This document shows positions 21,728 through 32,800 of a stretch of 64,000 nt of DNA, one piece after another; position 1 is the stretch's first letter; every line of letters begins with the position of its first letter. Source of the stretch: Furcasterigmium furcatum (taxonomy: Eukaryota; Ascomycota; Sordariomycetes; Glomerellales; Plectosphaerellaceae); the NCBI GenBank assembly GCA_001599815.1, contig BCIA01000006.1, positions 4,280,961-4,344,960 of the forward strand. The letters are read 5' to 3'. The notes below the pieces were generated by a model. That model ran no database searches, had not been told where the DNA came from, and saw only the letters and a program-made list of their open reading frames with translations. The position numbers were made by a program, and so were the translations under genes.

Positions 21728-23077
21728 CTACTCCTTCTGGATCTCCACCTCGCCGGTGCCGAACAGCTCCATCCGGACGCTCTCCCGCTCGACGCCCATG
21801 CCCTCCAGCTTGGACCGCAGGTCCAGCATCCACGGCGCCGGCCCGCAGACGTAGAAGTCCGTCCTGGGATCCCGCAGGCAGAGGTGCTGCTCCTTGTCCA
21901 GCGCGCCGACGTCGAACCGGCCCTCAAAGTCGTACTCCTGCCCCTTGACGTCGCCCTCCCTGACGCTGTCGAGGAAGATCTTCATGTCGATGTTCGGGTT
22001 CGCGGCCGCCAGCCCCCTGACGTGCTTGTAGAAGGCCATCTCGCTGCTATTCCGCGCCGCGTGGATCCAGCGGATCGGCCGGCCGGCGGTCTTGGACTCG
22101 GGCGCCAGGATGGACTCGAGGATGGACACGAGGGGGGTGACGCCGACGCCCGCCGAGAGGAGGACGAGGGGGACGTCCGCCTTTGACGCGTCCTCGACGT
22201 CGATCCAGAACTCGCCGCGGGGGAAGGACATCTCGACCTCGTCGCCGACCTGGTAGTTCTCGTGGAGCAGGTTCGACACGACGCCGTGGTGCTTGCCGGC
22301 CTCCTCGACGCCCCCGGGGGCCAGCTCCTTCTTGATGCTGAGGCGGTAGTGGTCGGCGGCCGGGGCCTCGCTGAGACTGTACTGCCTGCACTGCCAGACG
22401 TTGCCGAGCTCGGGGACCTGCACCCTGACGCTGACGTACTGGCCGGGGTTGAAGGGCGGCAGGGGCTTGCCGTCGGCGGGGGCGAGGTAGAAGCTCGACA
22501 CGGAGGTGGACTCCTGCTCGCGGCGCTCGATCTTGAACTTCCTCCAACCGCGCCAGTCGCCGGCCTCGTCGTAGAGGTCAGCCTCTCGCTTGATGAAGAC
22601 GTCGGCGAGCTGGCCGTAGGCGGCGGTCCAGGCCTCGGCGACCTCGGGGGTGAGGCCGTCGCCAAGGACGGCGGCGATGGCCTCCATCAGGTGCTTGCCG
22701 ACGATGTCGTACTGGTCCGCTGTGATTCCGAGACTGACGTGCTTGTGGGCGATGCGCTCGACGACGGGCAGGACGGCCTGCAGGTTGTCGATGTGTGTGG
22801 CGTAGGCCAGGACCGAACTGGCGAGGGCGCGGGGCTGGGCGCCGGTGCGCTGGTGGCTGAGGTTGAAGACGTTGCGGAGCTCGGGGTGAGCGCCGATCAT
22901 GTTCTTGTAGAACAGGGTGGTGATAGTCTCGCCATGCTCCTTGAGGATGGGAGCCGTCGACTTGACGATCTCTGTCTGAGCGGCGGTGAGTCCCATGGCA
23001 GCGCGGGTTGTGGAGGTGCTGAATCGACAACGACGCAGAGGAAGGGATGCTCTCTGGGCGAACCTCGAAGGGAACAT
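21728..23077 (-). CDS. Flavohaemoglobin (nitric oxide dioxygenase), mitochondrial form
   Basis: This single-exon gene encodes 449 residues from ATG 23077, or 422 from ATG 22996. The globin domain comes first: Tyr57 in TTLFY is the B10 tyrosine and His113 in HKHVSLGI is the proximal haem ligand. Counted from the second Met, these fall one residue from Hmp Tyr29 and His85. A reductase follows with RQYSLSEAP (FAD), AGVGVTP and YVCGPAP (NADH). The enzyme turns nitric oxide and oxygen into nitrate. Residues 1-27 are rich in Arg, Ser and Thr with no acidic residue, a typical mitochondrial presequence. The first ATG has T at -3, while the second is GCCATGG, so leaky scanning could make a cytosolic form too. 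A minus-strand TATA-like element lies near 23190. Confidence 0.95.
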   Translation of the reverse strand: MFPSRFAQRASLPLRRCRFSTSTTRAAMGLTAAQTEIVKSTAPILKEHGETITTLFYKNMIGAHPELRNVFNLSHQRTGAQPRALASSVLAYATHIDNLQAVLPVVERIAHKHVSLGITADQYDIVGKHLMEAIAAVLGDGLTPEVAEAWTAAYGQLADVFIKREADLYDEAGDWRGWRKFKIERREQESTSVSSFYLAPADGKPLPPFNPGQYVSVRVQVPELGNVWQCRQYSLSEAPAADHYRLSIKKELAPGGVEEAGKHHGVVSNLLHENYQVGDEVEMSFPRGEFWIDVEDASKADVPLVLLSAGVGVTPLVSILESILAPESKTAGRPIRWIHAARNSSEMAFYKHVRGLAAANPNIDMKIFLDSVREGDVKGQEYDFEGRFDVGALDKEQHLCLRDPRTDFYVCGPAPWMLDLRSKLEGMGVERESVRMELFGTGEVEIQKE

Positions 23078-24997
23078 GTAGAAAAGTGAGTGGTGATTGT
23101 GACTGTGTGTCTGAAGACCGGTAGAGGAGGCCAAGAGCGTGATTCTGATTCTGATTCTGCAAACACCCTCCTCTCTGTGCCGGACATCGTGGGCTATTTA
23201 TCCTGAGTCGTCAGTCGACGGCGGCAGCGTAGTGAAACTCCACCCCCGGAAATAGAGGAGCGATATCCATTGATGCGTGAATAGTTTGATGTCCAGGTGC
23301 TCTGCTCTGCTTTGCCCAGCTAAGAGTCACCCGATTTTCGTCGTGTCTGGGACCTGTCAGGCCGCGTGGTTCCTGAACCAAGCCTAGATCCCGGGCCCGT
23401 CGACGCCTCCGCGCCGGTGTGGCATGACGTCCCGAAGATGCATCTCCGCGGCGCCGGCGGGCCCTGCCGTGGCGCGCATCCACGACGGCGGTACTGGCTG
23501 GTTCTACTTGCTTATTTTACTTACAAGTTACTGGAGAACCCTTGCCGGCCGACGTCATGTTGGATGCGCTGCAGGTTAATAATAAATAAACATTAAGACA
23601 AAGAGGGGACTTTTGGTCGGCACTTTGAAAGATGAACATGCAGACATGGCGGTACATCGCTAGGGCTTAGTCCCACTTACACCATCGCTTTCGCATCCAT
23701 CTCGACTTTGTCGCTCTCTGTTCATCCCTAGCAAGCCGCGACACGACCTTAGCGGACAAGAATGATTAGAGGCCTGGCCCGGAGATGCGAGAATCCCCAA
23801 ACTGGAAATTGAGTCGCACACGGCAAAATTGCGACGTTGAGTGGGGATTCAATGACAAAAGATGGACTGATCGCTCTCGATGCTCGGAGCATGGGACGTC
23901 GGGGGATTCCGGGTCGCCCTCAATGGGGAATAGACCGGGGAGACAGACATCAACGGTCCCCCCGTGCCGTGTTCCTGGAAGGCCCTGTCCAACCAAAGAC
24001 TATGCAAAAGTCAGCCCCTCGACAGGTGTCACATGTGCTGTGTATCAATGATTTGAAATAATATGCCAGATCGGGCCCCGGCGCAAGGGACACCGGCACA
24101 GCACGCCTGTCGAGGCTGAATGATCTGACCTTACGTGAGAGTACCTAACGGCTCCTCGAAGCTTCTCCTCTCCATCTTCCTCAGGCATACACTTCATAGA
24201 TCTCCGCGGATACAGTTGCGGAGCGGTCTCGGGTGCGGACTTGGATTCGAACTCAGACCCAAGAGTCTCCCAAGGCCGAGTAAGTCTCACGAAAAACGAT
24301 TCACGACGTTCATCTCGGCGCCTCACAACCGACTTTCGGGAGCGAGATATTTGACAGACAAGCCCTAACAAGCATTGTATTGACCCATATTCCAGGCCTC
24401 TCTACCTCTCGAGTTCCTCTCGAGCAGAAAAGCCGGTTGTTGTACGGACCATTTGTGACGCACTTCCATCCTCGAATCGTTCTCGAGAAGAAAAGGCCTT
24501 TATACTCGAACAATGTGCCAGGCTGTTCCATCCTCGAGTTCCTCGAGTTCCTCTCGAGCAAGAAAAGCCGCCGTGCTCATGCCATTCGCCAGGCCATTCC
24601 ATCTCGCATCCCTCTGGAGCAAGAAAAAGCCCGCCGCGTCCTCGAGTTCCCTCTCGAGCAATGAACAAACAAAACCAAACATCCCAACGCATCAAACCCA
24701 AGTAGCGAGAAAAGCAAACAAAACAAAGCCAATCCCCAGTATCCCCATAGCCCGAACATGAATCTGACAAGAAAGCAAACAATCAAAAACCGCCTCGTCC
24801 GCCTGATACTGGGCAGATGCAAAGCGGCGCGCGCGCGTCCAACACCGTGCTGTGCGTGGGTATCTCTTCGTTCGAAGCAAAAATGAGCGCTCGAAACCAA
24901 CACCAATGCAATCGTCTCTCCTCTCCTTTTGTCTTGTCCTTTTTTTCCTTTTCCGGAGTCTTTTCTCTTCTGGTCATTCAGCGAACCTCTGTTCCGC
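23078..24997. other. Intergenic region with tandem repeats at its right end
   Basis: This 1.9-kb stretch contains the flavohaemoglobin promoter and, on the right, the 3' flank of the AT-hook gene. No gene is visible. An alternating GCGCGCGCGC tract occurs near 24826-24837, and a degenerate tandem repeat at 24390-24663 is listed separately. Confidence 0.4.
24390..24663. repeat. Degenerate 60-70-bp tandem repeat
   Basis: At least four imperfect units share a core of TCGAGTTCCTCTCGAGCA followed by (A)GAAAAG, often preceded by GCCAGGCNRTTCCATC. Each core contains paired CTCGAG hexamers, so each can form a short hairpin. It lies in the presumed 3' flank of the AT-hook gene. A plus-strand frame stays open through most of it (24380-24664) and repeats a VPLEQ-like peptide, but there is no other sign of coding. 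Confidence 0.6.
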
Positions 24998-27781
24998 CTA
25001 CTTCGCGGCCTTGGGCCTTCCACGGCCCCTGCGGATGGGAGTGCCGGTAGCAGTGAGACCCATGTTCAGGTTCGACTTTTGCGCGGCGGCCCTCGTCGAG
25101 CGAGGCTTGCCGATCTTGCTAGCGGTGTCCTTGGCAGACATCTTCATCTCCTTCATGTTCGCATCAACCTTTCCGATGGCGGAAGGCGTAGCGGGCGCGG
25201 TTCGGCGTGCCTGGCTGACGGGAGCGGGCAGCTTGGACTTGGGCGGCGTCTTCGGGATGGAAGATGCGGTGACGCTGGGTGCCTGCTTGCCTCGGGCGAC
25301 CTTCTGCTTCTTCTGGGGAGCCTCCTCCTCGACGGGGACCTCGGGGACCTTCTCGCCTTCTTCATCCTCCTCCTCGGGCGCAGGGGAGCCCTCGCGGAAT
25401 TGAGCCAGCGTCTGAGCCCAGCGGACATTCTTGCCGGCCCTCGTCTTGGGGTGCGTGGCGGCCGACGCGGCGCGAGCCGCCTTCGCATCGACGACTTCCT
25501 TCCTCTCCTTCCACTTCTGGCCCATGGGGTCGGCTGCGAAGCGTTCGAGGACCTCCTCTGGCATGACCGAGTTGCCCTTGTTGGCACGGGTGTTAGCACG
25601 CGTCAACGAGGCCAGGTCCTTCTCGCCGCTGCGGACCGCGCGAGCGTTGGCCGGGATGGGGGTCGAGGGAGCCACGGGCTTGCGAGCCCGAAGGCCTCGA
25701 CGTCGCTTGGGCGAGGGCTCAGGCGCGCTCTCCTTGTCCGCATCCTTGCTCTTGTTCATCTTGTCATCCGTGGGCTCGTCATCGAGCTTGCGCTTACCCA
25801 CCCTGGCCTTGACGGGGCTGGGGCTGTTGGTATCGAGCACACTGAGAGGGGTGCGCTTCTTGGAGGCAGAAGGCTTGATGGGCGTCTCGATGCCGCTGGG
25901 AGCGGCTTCGGGGGCATCGACCCACATGCGGATGGGCGCGGCGTCCGGAGTTCGGGGCCCTGCGGCGCTGGGTGATGCGGCGGGCACCTGGGGCACGGGA
26001 GAGCGAAGGGCGGGCTGGGCACCTGGAGACACTGCTCCCACCTTGGACTTGACTGCATGATGCTTATTCATGAACTGAAGCAGGTAGGTGCGGTCGTCAT
26101 CCTGTGCCGGTGCCTCGGGAGGACTCTCGACGTCAACAACCGCCTCGGGGCAGGACTCCACTGTGATTGTGATACCGGGACCTTCAATAACCTCTTCTTG
26201 CTGCTCCTCGATTTCGAGGGTTCTCGAGGGTGTCGAGGGTGCCGAGCTGACCTCTTCGGCAGGGGTAGCGGTGGACATGATAGCTGACTCTATAGCCTGG
26301 ATGGTGGGTGATTCCACTACCTCACCGGGAAGGCCGTTGTGGGCAGGAGACGAGGTAAAGCCCAAAAGAGAAGCATTGGCGGGAGTAGAGTCCAGGGGCG
26401 ACCACTGCGCAGACGTCTGAACATCGATGTTGAACGTGAAGGTCGGCGAAGAAGGAGGCCGAGGGGTAGTAGCGGCAACCCAGGAGGGCTGCGCAGGCAT
26501 GGCCGGGGTAATCTCTTGGTGACGCTTGGGCATGGTCGAAGAGAAGATGTCCGGCTGCTCGTGGAGGTCGACATCGACAATCTCCTGTGGCGCACTCATC
26601 TGAGGCGTCCTGGGCGTCTGAGGCGAGGGTGCGGAGCAGCGACGCTTCCTAGGCGATCCAAGAGACTCGTCAGTGTAGCGGCGCTTCGAAGCGCCCGAGC
26701 CCGGGGAAGATTGCAGGGTGATGGCCGCGTCGCCGGCCGTCGGGGTGGTCGCGATGGATTGTTCGCGGGCCTCAATGGCGGATGCGGAGTGCGGTGTGCC
26801 CATGTTCTCCGGCACTGCGACATCCTCCCACTCCCCGTCTTCAATTGAAGGCATCTCCTCCGGGATGGAGGCCAGCTTGTCCTGAATCTTAGTGGCTGCC
26901 ATCTCCAGCTTCTCCATTCGGCTCGCCTCGGAAGTGTGCGACGCCTCAGGAAGCGCCTGGGTGGGCATGATGAGGCTACCATCGGCCTCCTCCACGGGAT
27001 CAAGCGAAAGCATGTCCCTCTTCATAATGAGATCGCGGGCCTTTTCGGCCGGCATCTCGCCGGGGAATTGCATAAGGTATTTGACGTCGGGGTCAAGCTT
27101 GTGGGCACGGAGCCAGTTGCGCTCATGGCCATTAACCCTGCGCTTGGTCGCGGCCGACTTGCCTGGCGACATCTTGAGAAGATGGTTTCGGATCGAAGCT
27201 GCAGGAGTCAATGTTAGCTTCTTGCAAAGGTTTGGGGTGAGCAAGAGGGAAATACCTTTGGCGTCCCACAGATCTATTGAGGGATCGACAAAGACATCTT
27301 CGAACTCGGCAGTGTGATCTTCGTCGGCGGCGGAGGGCTCGAGCATGATGCGCTTTCGGGGCGAGCGTCGGACGGGTACGAGACTGGCCGCGGTCTTGAA
27401 TGTGGACATGGGCGACAGGTCGGTGGTATCGGGGAACAGCTCTGCTTGCGCGCCTTCCTTCTGGCGCTCGGAGCGCTTCTTCTTCGCGGCTCGCTTGTTG
27501 CGAGGCTTCACTCGTCGGACCCACGGTTGCCAGACGGTCGCGGGGATTGGGGTGAAATCGAAGTCGGTGACAGTGTGTACTGAGGCATCAAAGGGCCCAG
27601 CGAGGTCGGGGCGAATGAGCATGGGGTAAGTGACGTTGGGGAGAGCGGAAATGGGGGCTTGGGCGCCCTCTCCGTCAACCTTGGATTCCATCGTGGGATC
27701 TTGGTGATTGGGTTGAGTTTGGCGGTTGCCCTCCATCATCAGATGAAAACCCAAATCTGGGAGGCGCACTTCTTGAGACAT
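24998..27781 (-). CDS. AT-hook-containing nuclear protein, function unknown
   Basis: Two exons, 27256-27781 and 24998-27198, encode 908 residues. The 57-nt intron (GTATTT donor, CTAAC branch site, CTGCAG acceptor) is a multiple of three and would read through, but its splice signals are strong. The protein is highly charged and mostly disordered, with basic clusters such as KRAAKKKRSERQ near the N-terminus and SPRKRRC in the middle. The last residues, RRGRGRPKAAK, form an AT-hook for the minor groove of AT-rich DNA. Many SP and TP sites suggest phosphorylation. I do not recognise a catalytic domain; a chromatin or chromosome-structure role is inferred. The start is ATG 27781 (MSQEVRLPDL); the frame stays open upstream, so a longer form cannot be excluded. 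It is divergent from mrp10. Confidence 0.8.
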   Translation of the reverse strand: MSQEVRLPDLGFHLMMEGNRQTQPNHQDPTMESKVDGEGAQAPISALPNVTYPMLIRPDLAGPFDASVHTVTDFDFTPIPATVWQPWVRRVKPRNKRAAKKKRSERQKEGAQAELFPDTTDLSPMSTFKTAASLVPVRRSPRKRIMLEPSAADEDHTAEFEDVFVDPSIDLWDAKGISLLLTPNLCKKLTLTPAASIRNHLLKMSPGKSAATKRRVNGHERNWLRAHKLDPDVKYLMQFPGEMPAEKARDLIMKRDMLSLDPVEEADGSLIMPTQALPEASHTSEASRMEKLEMAATKIQDKLASIPEEMPSIEDGEWEDVAVPENMGTPHSASAIEAREQSIATTPTAGDAAITLQSSPGSGASKRRYTDESLGSPRKRRCSAPSPQTPRTPQMSAPQEIVDVDLHEQPDIFSSTMPKRHQEITPAMPAQPSWVAATTPRPPSSPTFTFNIDVQTSAQWSPLDSTPANASLLGFTSSPAHNGLPGEVVESPTIQAIESAIMSTATPAEEVSSAPSTPSRTLEIEEQQEEVIEGPGITITVESCPEAVVDVESPPEAPAQDDDRTYLLQFMNKHHAVKSKVGAVSPGAQPALRSPVPQVPAASPSAAGPRTPDAAPIRMWVDAPEAAPSGIETPIKPSASKKRTPLSVLDTNSPSPVKARVGKRKLDDEPTDDKMNKSKDADKESAPEPSPKRRRGLRARKPVAPSTPIPANARAVRSGEKDLASLTRANTRANKGNSVMPEEVLERFAADPMGQKWKERKEVVDAKAARAASAATHPKTRAGKNVRWAQTLAQFREGSPAPEEEDEEGEKVPEVPVEEEAPQKKQKVARGKQAPSVTASSIPKTPPKSKLPAPVSQARRTAPATPSAIGKVDANMKEMKMSAKDTASKIGKPRSTRAAAQKSNLNMGLTATGTPIRRGRGRPKAAK

Positions 27782-28481
27782 GATGGTCTGCGAAGTTGCG
27801 CTACCATAGAAACGGTGTCGGGTTTCGGTATCGGGTGTCAAGGATGATCGTGGTTCTGTGGGTGTGGTGTTGTAGAATTTGGTGTGGGTGGGTGAACGGG
27901 AGAGACAGGTGACGCGGGTCTTGAATCGGAAGGTTTCTGAGTGAGGAGCGCTAGTGAAAAGAAGCACCAAGAAGCAGAGTTGGAGAGAGAGGTACGAGTA
28001 CTGTTCCAATGGATGTTGCGCCAACTTGGGTCTTTTGTGAGAGTAAAGTTGCGTTTACGTGTTGGTAACAAAGTGCAGCGCGGTTCGAGTTTGGAGCTTC
28101 AAGATTGCCGCGATGGGAGGCCGTTTGTTTACTTTCTGAGCGCGACCAATCGGGCGCTCCCGCCAACGCGCTAGTCCTGTTTTGGGGGATGGGATTGTCC
28201 TGTGGTGGGGGACAAGTCATATGGTCCGTGCGCACCTTAAGTGAATTGGCCTCTGGTGTCTGGGTGCCAAGGGGCTGCACGTGACCTCGAATTTTTGGCT
28301 CCCGTCAACGGATCTGATGCTGTCGCGACAATCCTCCCTCCATCAGCCGACAATACTTCGAGATTCCCGGCAGCGCCTCACAACTCACGAGCCCTCCCCG
28401 CAATCTCTTCCACACGCTCTCAGACGATACTCACTCTTCAACGATCCGATCACACATCTCGCAACCCCACAACCCGCCACA
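27782..28481. promoter_or_regulatory. Divergent promoter of AT-hook gene and mrp10
   Basis: These 700 bp separate two divergent start codons. No clear TATA box is seen, which is usual for housekeeping genes. No other gene is visible. Confidence 0.5.
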
Positions 28482-28859
28482 ATGCCTCCCAAACCGATGC
28501 GTCTTCCTCCCCTGGAGAACCTCAAGGTCAAAGACACCGCGGCCAAGATCGCCAACCCCTGTATCCCCATGATGTCCTCAGTATTAGGTACGCTCTCTCC
28601 TTGCCAATTGATACCTGATGGCATTCGCGGCATCCCACACCCAGTCCCCCGGCCTCAGACAATGCTAACACCCGTCGCAGCATGCTGGGCCTCCGCCGGC
28701 TTCAGCACACAAGGCTGCGCCGCCCTCGAGAACTCCCTGCGGCAGTGCATGGACTCCCCCCACGCAAAGAAGCACACCAGGTCGACCATCAACTACCACC
28801 TCCAGCGCATGTACGACCGCGTCATCCCCAACGTCAAGCCGCAAAACCGAAAGAAGTAG
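28482..28859 (+). CDS. mrp10: Mitochondrial small-subunit ribosomal protein Mrp10 (mS37)
   Basis: Two exons, 28482-28587 and 28681-28859, are joined across a 93-nt intron (GTACGC donor, GCTAAC branch site, CGCAG acceptor) and encode 94 residues. The protein begins MPPKPMRLPP and has a conserved PCIPMMSSVLACWASAG block. The cysteines form a CHCH-type helical hairpin with C-x10-C and C-x9-C spacing across the second exon start. The C-terminus is basic. Mrp10 is part of the mitochondrial small ribosomal subunit and is imported by the Mia40 disulfide relay. Length and order match fungal orthologues. The real gene extends past the intron; the frame reading through it is not coding. Confidence 0.92.
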   Translation: MPPKPMRLPPLENLKVKDTAAKIANPCIPMMSSVLGTLSPCQLIPDGIRGIPHPVPRPQTMLTPVAACWASAGFSTQGCAALENSLRQCMDSPHAKKHTRSTINYHLQRMYDRVIPNVKPQNRKK

Positions 28860-29840
28860 ACGACGGGTGGGCGTGTATCCGACCGAAGAAGAAAAGCTTT
28901 CCACGAGAGCAGCAGCCGACGATACCCCCGAAGAACCAGACGAGCCAGAACATCGGGCGGCCTCCGTATGGATCGAGCTTTTACGAAGGAATAGCAGTGC
29001 CCGCGGGCGCCAGCAACAGCGCCAGCCGCGCTTCCGAAGGCCGCGCTGCAGAGTTGGACAGGAAGAAATCGTGTATCATATCCAGGACATGGGCCGGCGT
29101 TGGCGGAGATGTAAATATCCAAGCTGTACATCATGTATCACCAGTATCAAAAGAATACTCACAATCATCAACATCATCTCATCGACTGAACCCAGTCCAC
29201 ACACGCAAGCATGCACAGCAAACAGCCAGCTTTAGTTCACGACCAGGTCAAACTCAACTCGGAATGTTCGAAAGTGATGTTATTTTGGGCGGGTGTGCGC
29301 CAGCAAGGTAAGTTGAGCCGTCTATAATCTACGCCGTCAGACCGTCCCTCTGCCTCAGAACCGCCCATGCTTCCTGGGCCAAGAAATAGCCTCAGCTTCC
29401 TCTCCCAGAAACAGCCGAGCTCAGAAGACGTGACGAATTCTGTCTCGTAACGTAACGTTCGCTGCATGCCCTTGACGACAAAGTGCGCCCAGGATAACGA
29501 GATGTCCCTACGGAGTTCCAGTGGCAGGCCTCCGAGCAAACTGACCCCTTTCCGAAGCAACAAGTCCCCAACGCGGGCTGCCTCCTCCCCGATGTCGTCC
29601 CCTCCGATCGCGAATCACCTCGAAAAGAGTCTATAACCAGGACGTGTCCCGGGCGTAATGTTGAGGATGTCGTAGTCCGCCGTGTAAACGTTAAATTACC
29701 ATGGAACTCCGAACTCCTTGGATGCGAACGATGCCCCACGGGGTATATGAATGATGGAATGAAGTGGTTGAATATTCGTCGTGGCGCGTCGATGTGCCTG
29801 GCGGTAGGTACACGTTCGTTTGGGTGGCACGGGGCCAAGC
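28860..29840. other. Convergent 3' region of mrp10 and cdc24
   Basis: This stretch of about 980 bp lies between two stop codons on opposite strands. No gene, repeat or RNA is recognisable. Confidence 0.45.
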
Positions 29841-32800
29841 TCAAGCGGTAGCGCTAGTATCGCCAACGCAGAACAGCTCGATCTCGCCCACACCGCCAGC
29901 GTACATGTTGCGAACTCCCTCGCGCCACTCAAGGAAGGCAATCTGGATGTCGTCGTCACTCTCGATAGTAACGAAATCGCCGTCCTCGTCTCGATACCGC
30001 AGCTTGAGCATGCCCTTACTGATGCTGCTGCTCGTGAACCGTGCAAGTTTGGCGTCGATCCGGTCGATCAACGACTGGTAGGTGATGTTGAATGCAACAA
30101 CCAGGGTGACGTAGTTGCCGCTATCAACGCAGTTAACCTTGACCTTCAGCTGGGTCGGGAGCGGGAGGTCAGGGCTCGCGAGCGGGTTGACCTGGCTGCC
30201 CGTCCCCTGACCGGGGGTCATCGTCCTCCCCGCAGCCGTCGCATCGATGCTAAGGCTTCGCTCGGCCGGATGCCCCTGATTAGGCGTACCCTGGCGAGGG
30301 TAGATGGGCTGGGCGGGGAAATGCGCCATGGTTCCGCCGTAGCTACCAGAAGACTGGTGCCCGTATTGTCGATCGCGCTGAGTGCCAGGACTCTGCGTGT
30401 TTGATCGTACTGGAAGCTCATTCAGCCTCGGCGACCCTGTCTGGGATCTTGGGATGTTGCTGTCATGGTGCAGGTGCATGGGGATGCCGGGGACAGCAGG
30501 AATATTTGGCACCGACGGGTTGCGTCTCGTGCCGGGCAAGGGGTGGATGTCTGGGGTGCTGTAAGACCTACTCCGCTGCTGCTGCGCGGCACTCTGGCTG
30601 CCGGACGCCATAGCCGGCAGGGACGGCCCCCGAGGGTTCCTCCCGTTTGCGCCGTAAGGGTTGGGCGATGTGCCGTCGCGAGAGGGCGCCCGGGGCATCG
30701 CGGGTGCCGTGTAGCGGTTCTGCTCCTCCCAGCCGGGCTGAGGAGTGCCTGACTTCGGGAACGGGTATCCAGCCGCAGACATGAATCCGCTGGCGGTGCT
30801 GGTTCGTGAGGACGCCGGGGACTCGGCGATGGGCGAGAAGTATGAGTCTCCTCCACGCAGGCTGGGCGATGACTGGCCTGGTGGCAGCTGGGTCTGGACG
30901 TTGAGGGGCGCGGGCGGCTGAGGCAGAGGGAATCTAGGCGGGGGTGCCCGGACCATGCCGGCGAGCGACTGGGTGCTGTCGCCCGTGGCGGACCGCTGCC
31001 GCAGACTGGAGCTGGACGCGTTCCGAGGCAGTCTCTGGGAGGAGGGCGGGGGCGGGAACTGAGCGGGAGCTGACATAGGGCCCAGGTCCTCCTCGTCGTC
31101 CTCGTCTTGCTGGCTGAGGTAAGGGTTCTCGAGGTTGCCGCCGTGTTCGCGTGTCCAGGCGAAATCGGGGGCTGCCACATCAGGGCTCGACGTCTTGGGC
31201 GCATTCAGCTTCCGTTGAGACTCCAAGCCGTTCGCCCACTTCTTAAGTATGTCCTCGTTCATGAACTTGATCATGAAGTTCTCAACGCCGGGGTCGCCCT
31301 TCCACCAAATCTGGACACTATATGCACCTTCGGGGCCTTAGCGCTGGTTAATGTGTTGAAAAACGAAAAAGTTACCTGGCTTACCTGGCTTGGAAAGGGA
31401 GACCACATCGGTGACGTTGGTCATGAAGATGCGACCTTTGAGCTGGAGGCGCGCGTTCTTGTTCCTCATCTTGGGGCCCGTCGAGCGCGTCTTGTCCTTC
31501 TTGTCCTTGCTCTTGTTGGGGTTGAGCTCCTTGCAACATAGGAGAATGCACTCAAAGAGATAGATCTCATACTAAGCAGGGTCAGCCAACGTTCACGCAT
31601 ATCCACAAAGAATACAGACGAGAGAGCCACGATCGAGAGAACCACTCACATCCTTCTCCTGGTCCGTCTTCCCTGTCACGACGGTGTAGCATCCGTGCTG
31701 GAGGAGTTTGCCGAACTGTTCGACCTTGTGGTTCTTCCAGTCGTCAACCCGGCCTTTGAGGTCCTCCAGGGCGTCATCCAGCAAGTCGCGGTTTACTTCC
31801 TCGTTGGCTTTGGTTAGGACTCGCTCAGCAGCTTCAATGCCCGCAGCAAGATCAGCCTTTGCTTCCTCTTCTTCGCTCTTCTTCATCAGATCCTGCGCAT
31901 TGTCAGCAGAGTATCACCATGAAACCGAATCGTTTCCCTAACCTTGAGAAGCAGAGGGTACTTCACGAGACGCTGCATGGGCTTCAGCAAGAAGCCATCA
32001 AGGGTGTTGAAATCCACGGCCACCGGATGTCCGGCGGTCTTGATCTGCTCAAACACTTGGTTGGCCACCTGAGCTGCCTTGCGCTGGTTTGCGATGAAGG
32101 GCCGATAGATGTCGAAGGCGTCTTCGTAGGTCACGAAGGGGGCACCCCATTGTTGCTGGCTGACGGGCATGGAGTTGGTGGTCTCGACTCGAATCAAGAA
32201 TCTTCGCTGGAAGTCCAGGATGGCATTGATGTTGAGAAAGATTTGGTGGATGGTGTCACCGGTAATGATGCCCTTGGTCTCGAGGCTGCTCTTGAGATCG
32301 TGCAAGTTCTCCAAATCCTGGACATACTTGCGTTCCGTGTCGACGAGCTCCTTGACGATGTAGTCGCGATAACTCGGTTTGGCGGTCCCGGCCTCGACAG
32401 CAGGTTCGTCTTCGGGGTACGGCTGTCGCTGCAGGAGGAGACCGCGCTGCTCAGCGAGGTCAAGCACGTAGTTAACGACTTGAGTCACCTTTGAAGCTCT
32501 TGTTAGCTATGCGCTCGCAGTCTATTCCCTGGGTTCCGGTGTACTGTACCTTGACAAAACCGGTCGTGTCATTCCCAAGAACATCGCTGATGACGAAACA
32601 CTCGGCCGAAGGGATGCCCAGGTCCTTGAGACATGCTTGGATAAACTTGAAGAGGGCGAGCTTGGCCTTCTTGACATCGGCAGCATTCGTGTCGTCAACG
32701 GTGAGGGGCACAGCGGGCTGCAATGAGTTATAGACGGTGAGCAGAGGGTGTCCCGCGCGGAAGAGGCCCCAGAGGGACTCGACGGGATCGATCGGGTCGA

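Noticed and set aside
24380..24664. Plus-strand frame across the tandem repeat as a repeat-protein gene
   Set aside because: The open frame follows from the repeat unit length and composition; there is no promoter, start context or flanking exon.
31600..31900. Separate small gene within cdc24
   Set aside because: It is cdc24 exon 3 (DH/PH junction) and joins in frame with both neighbours.
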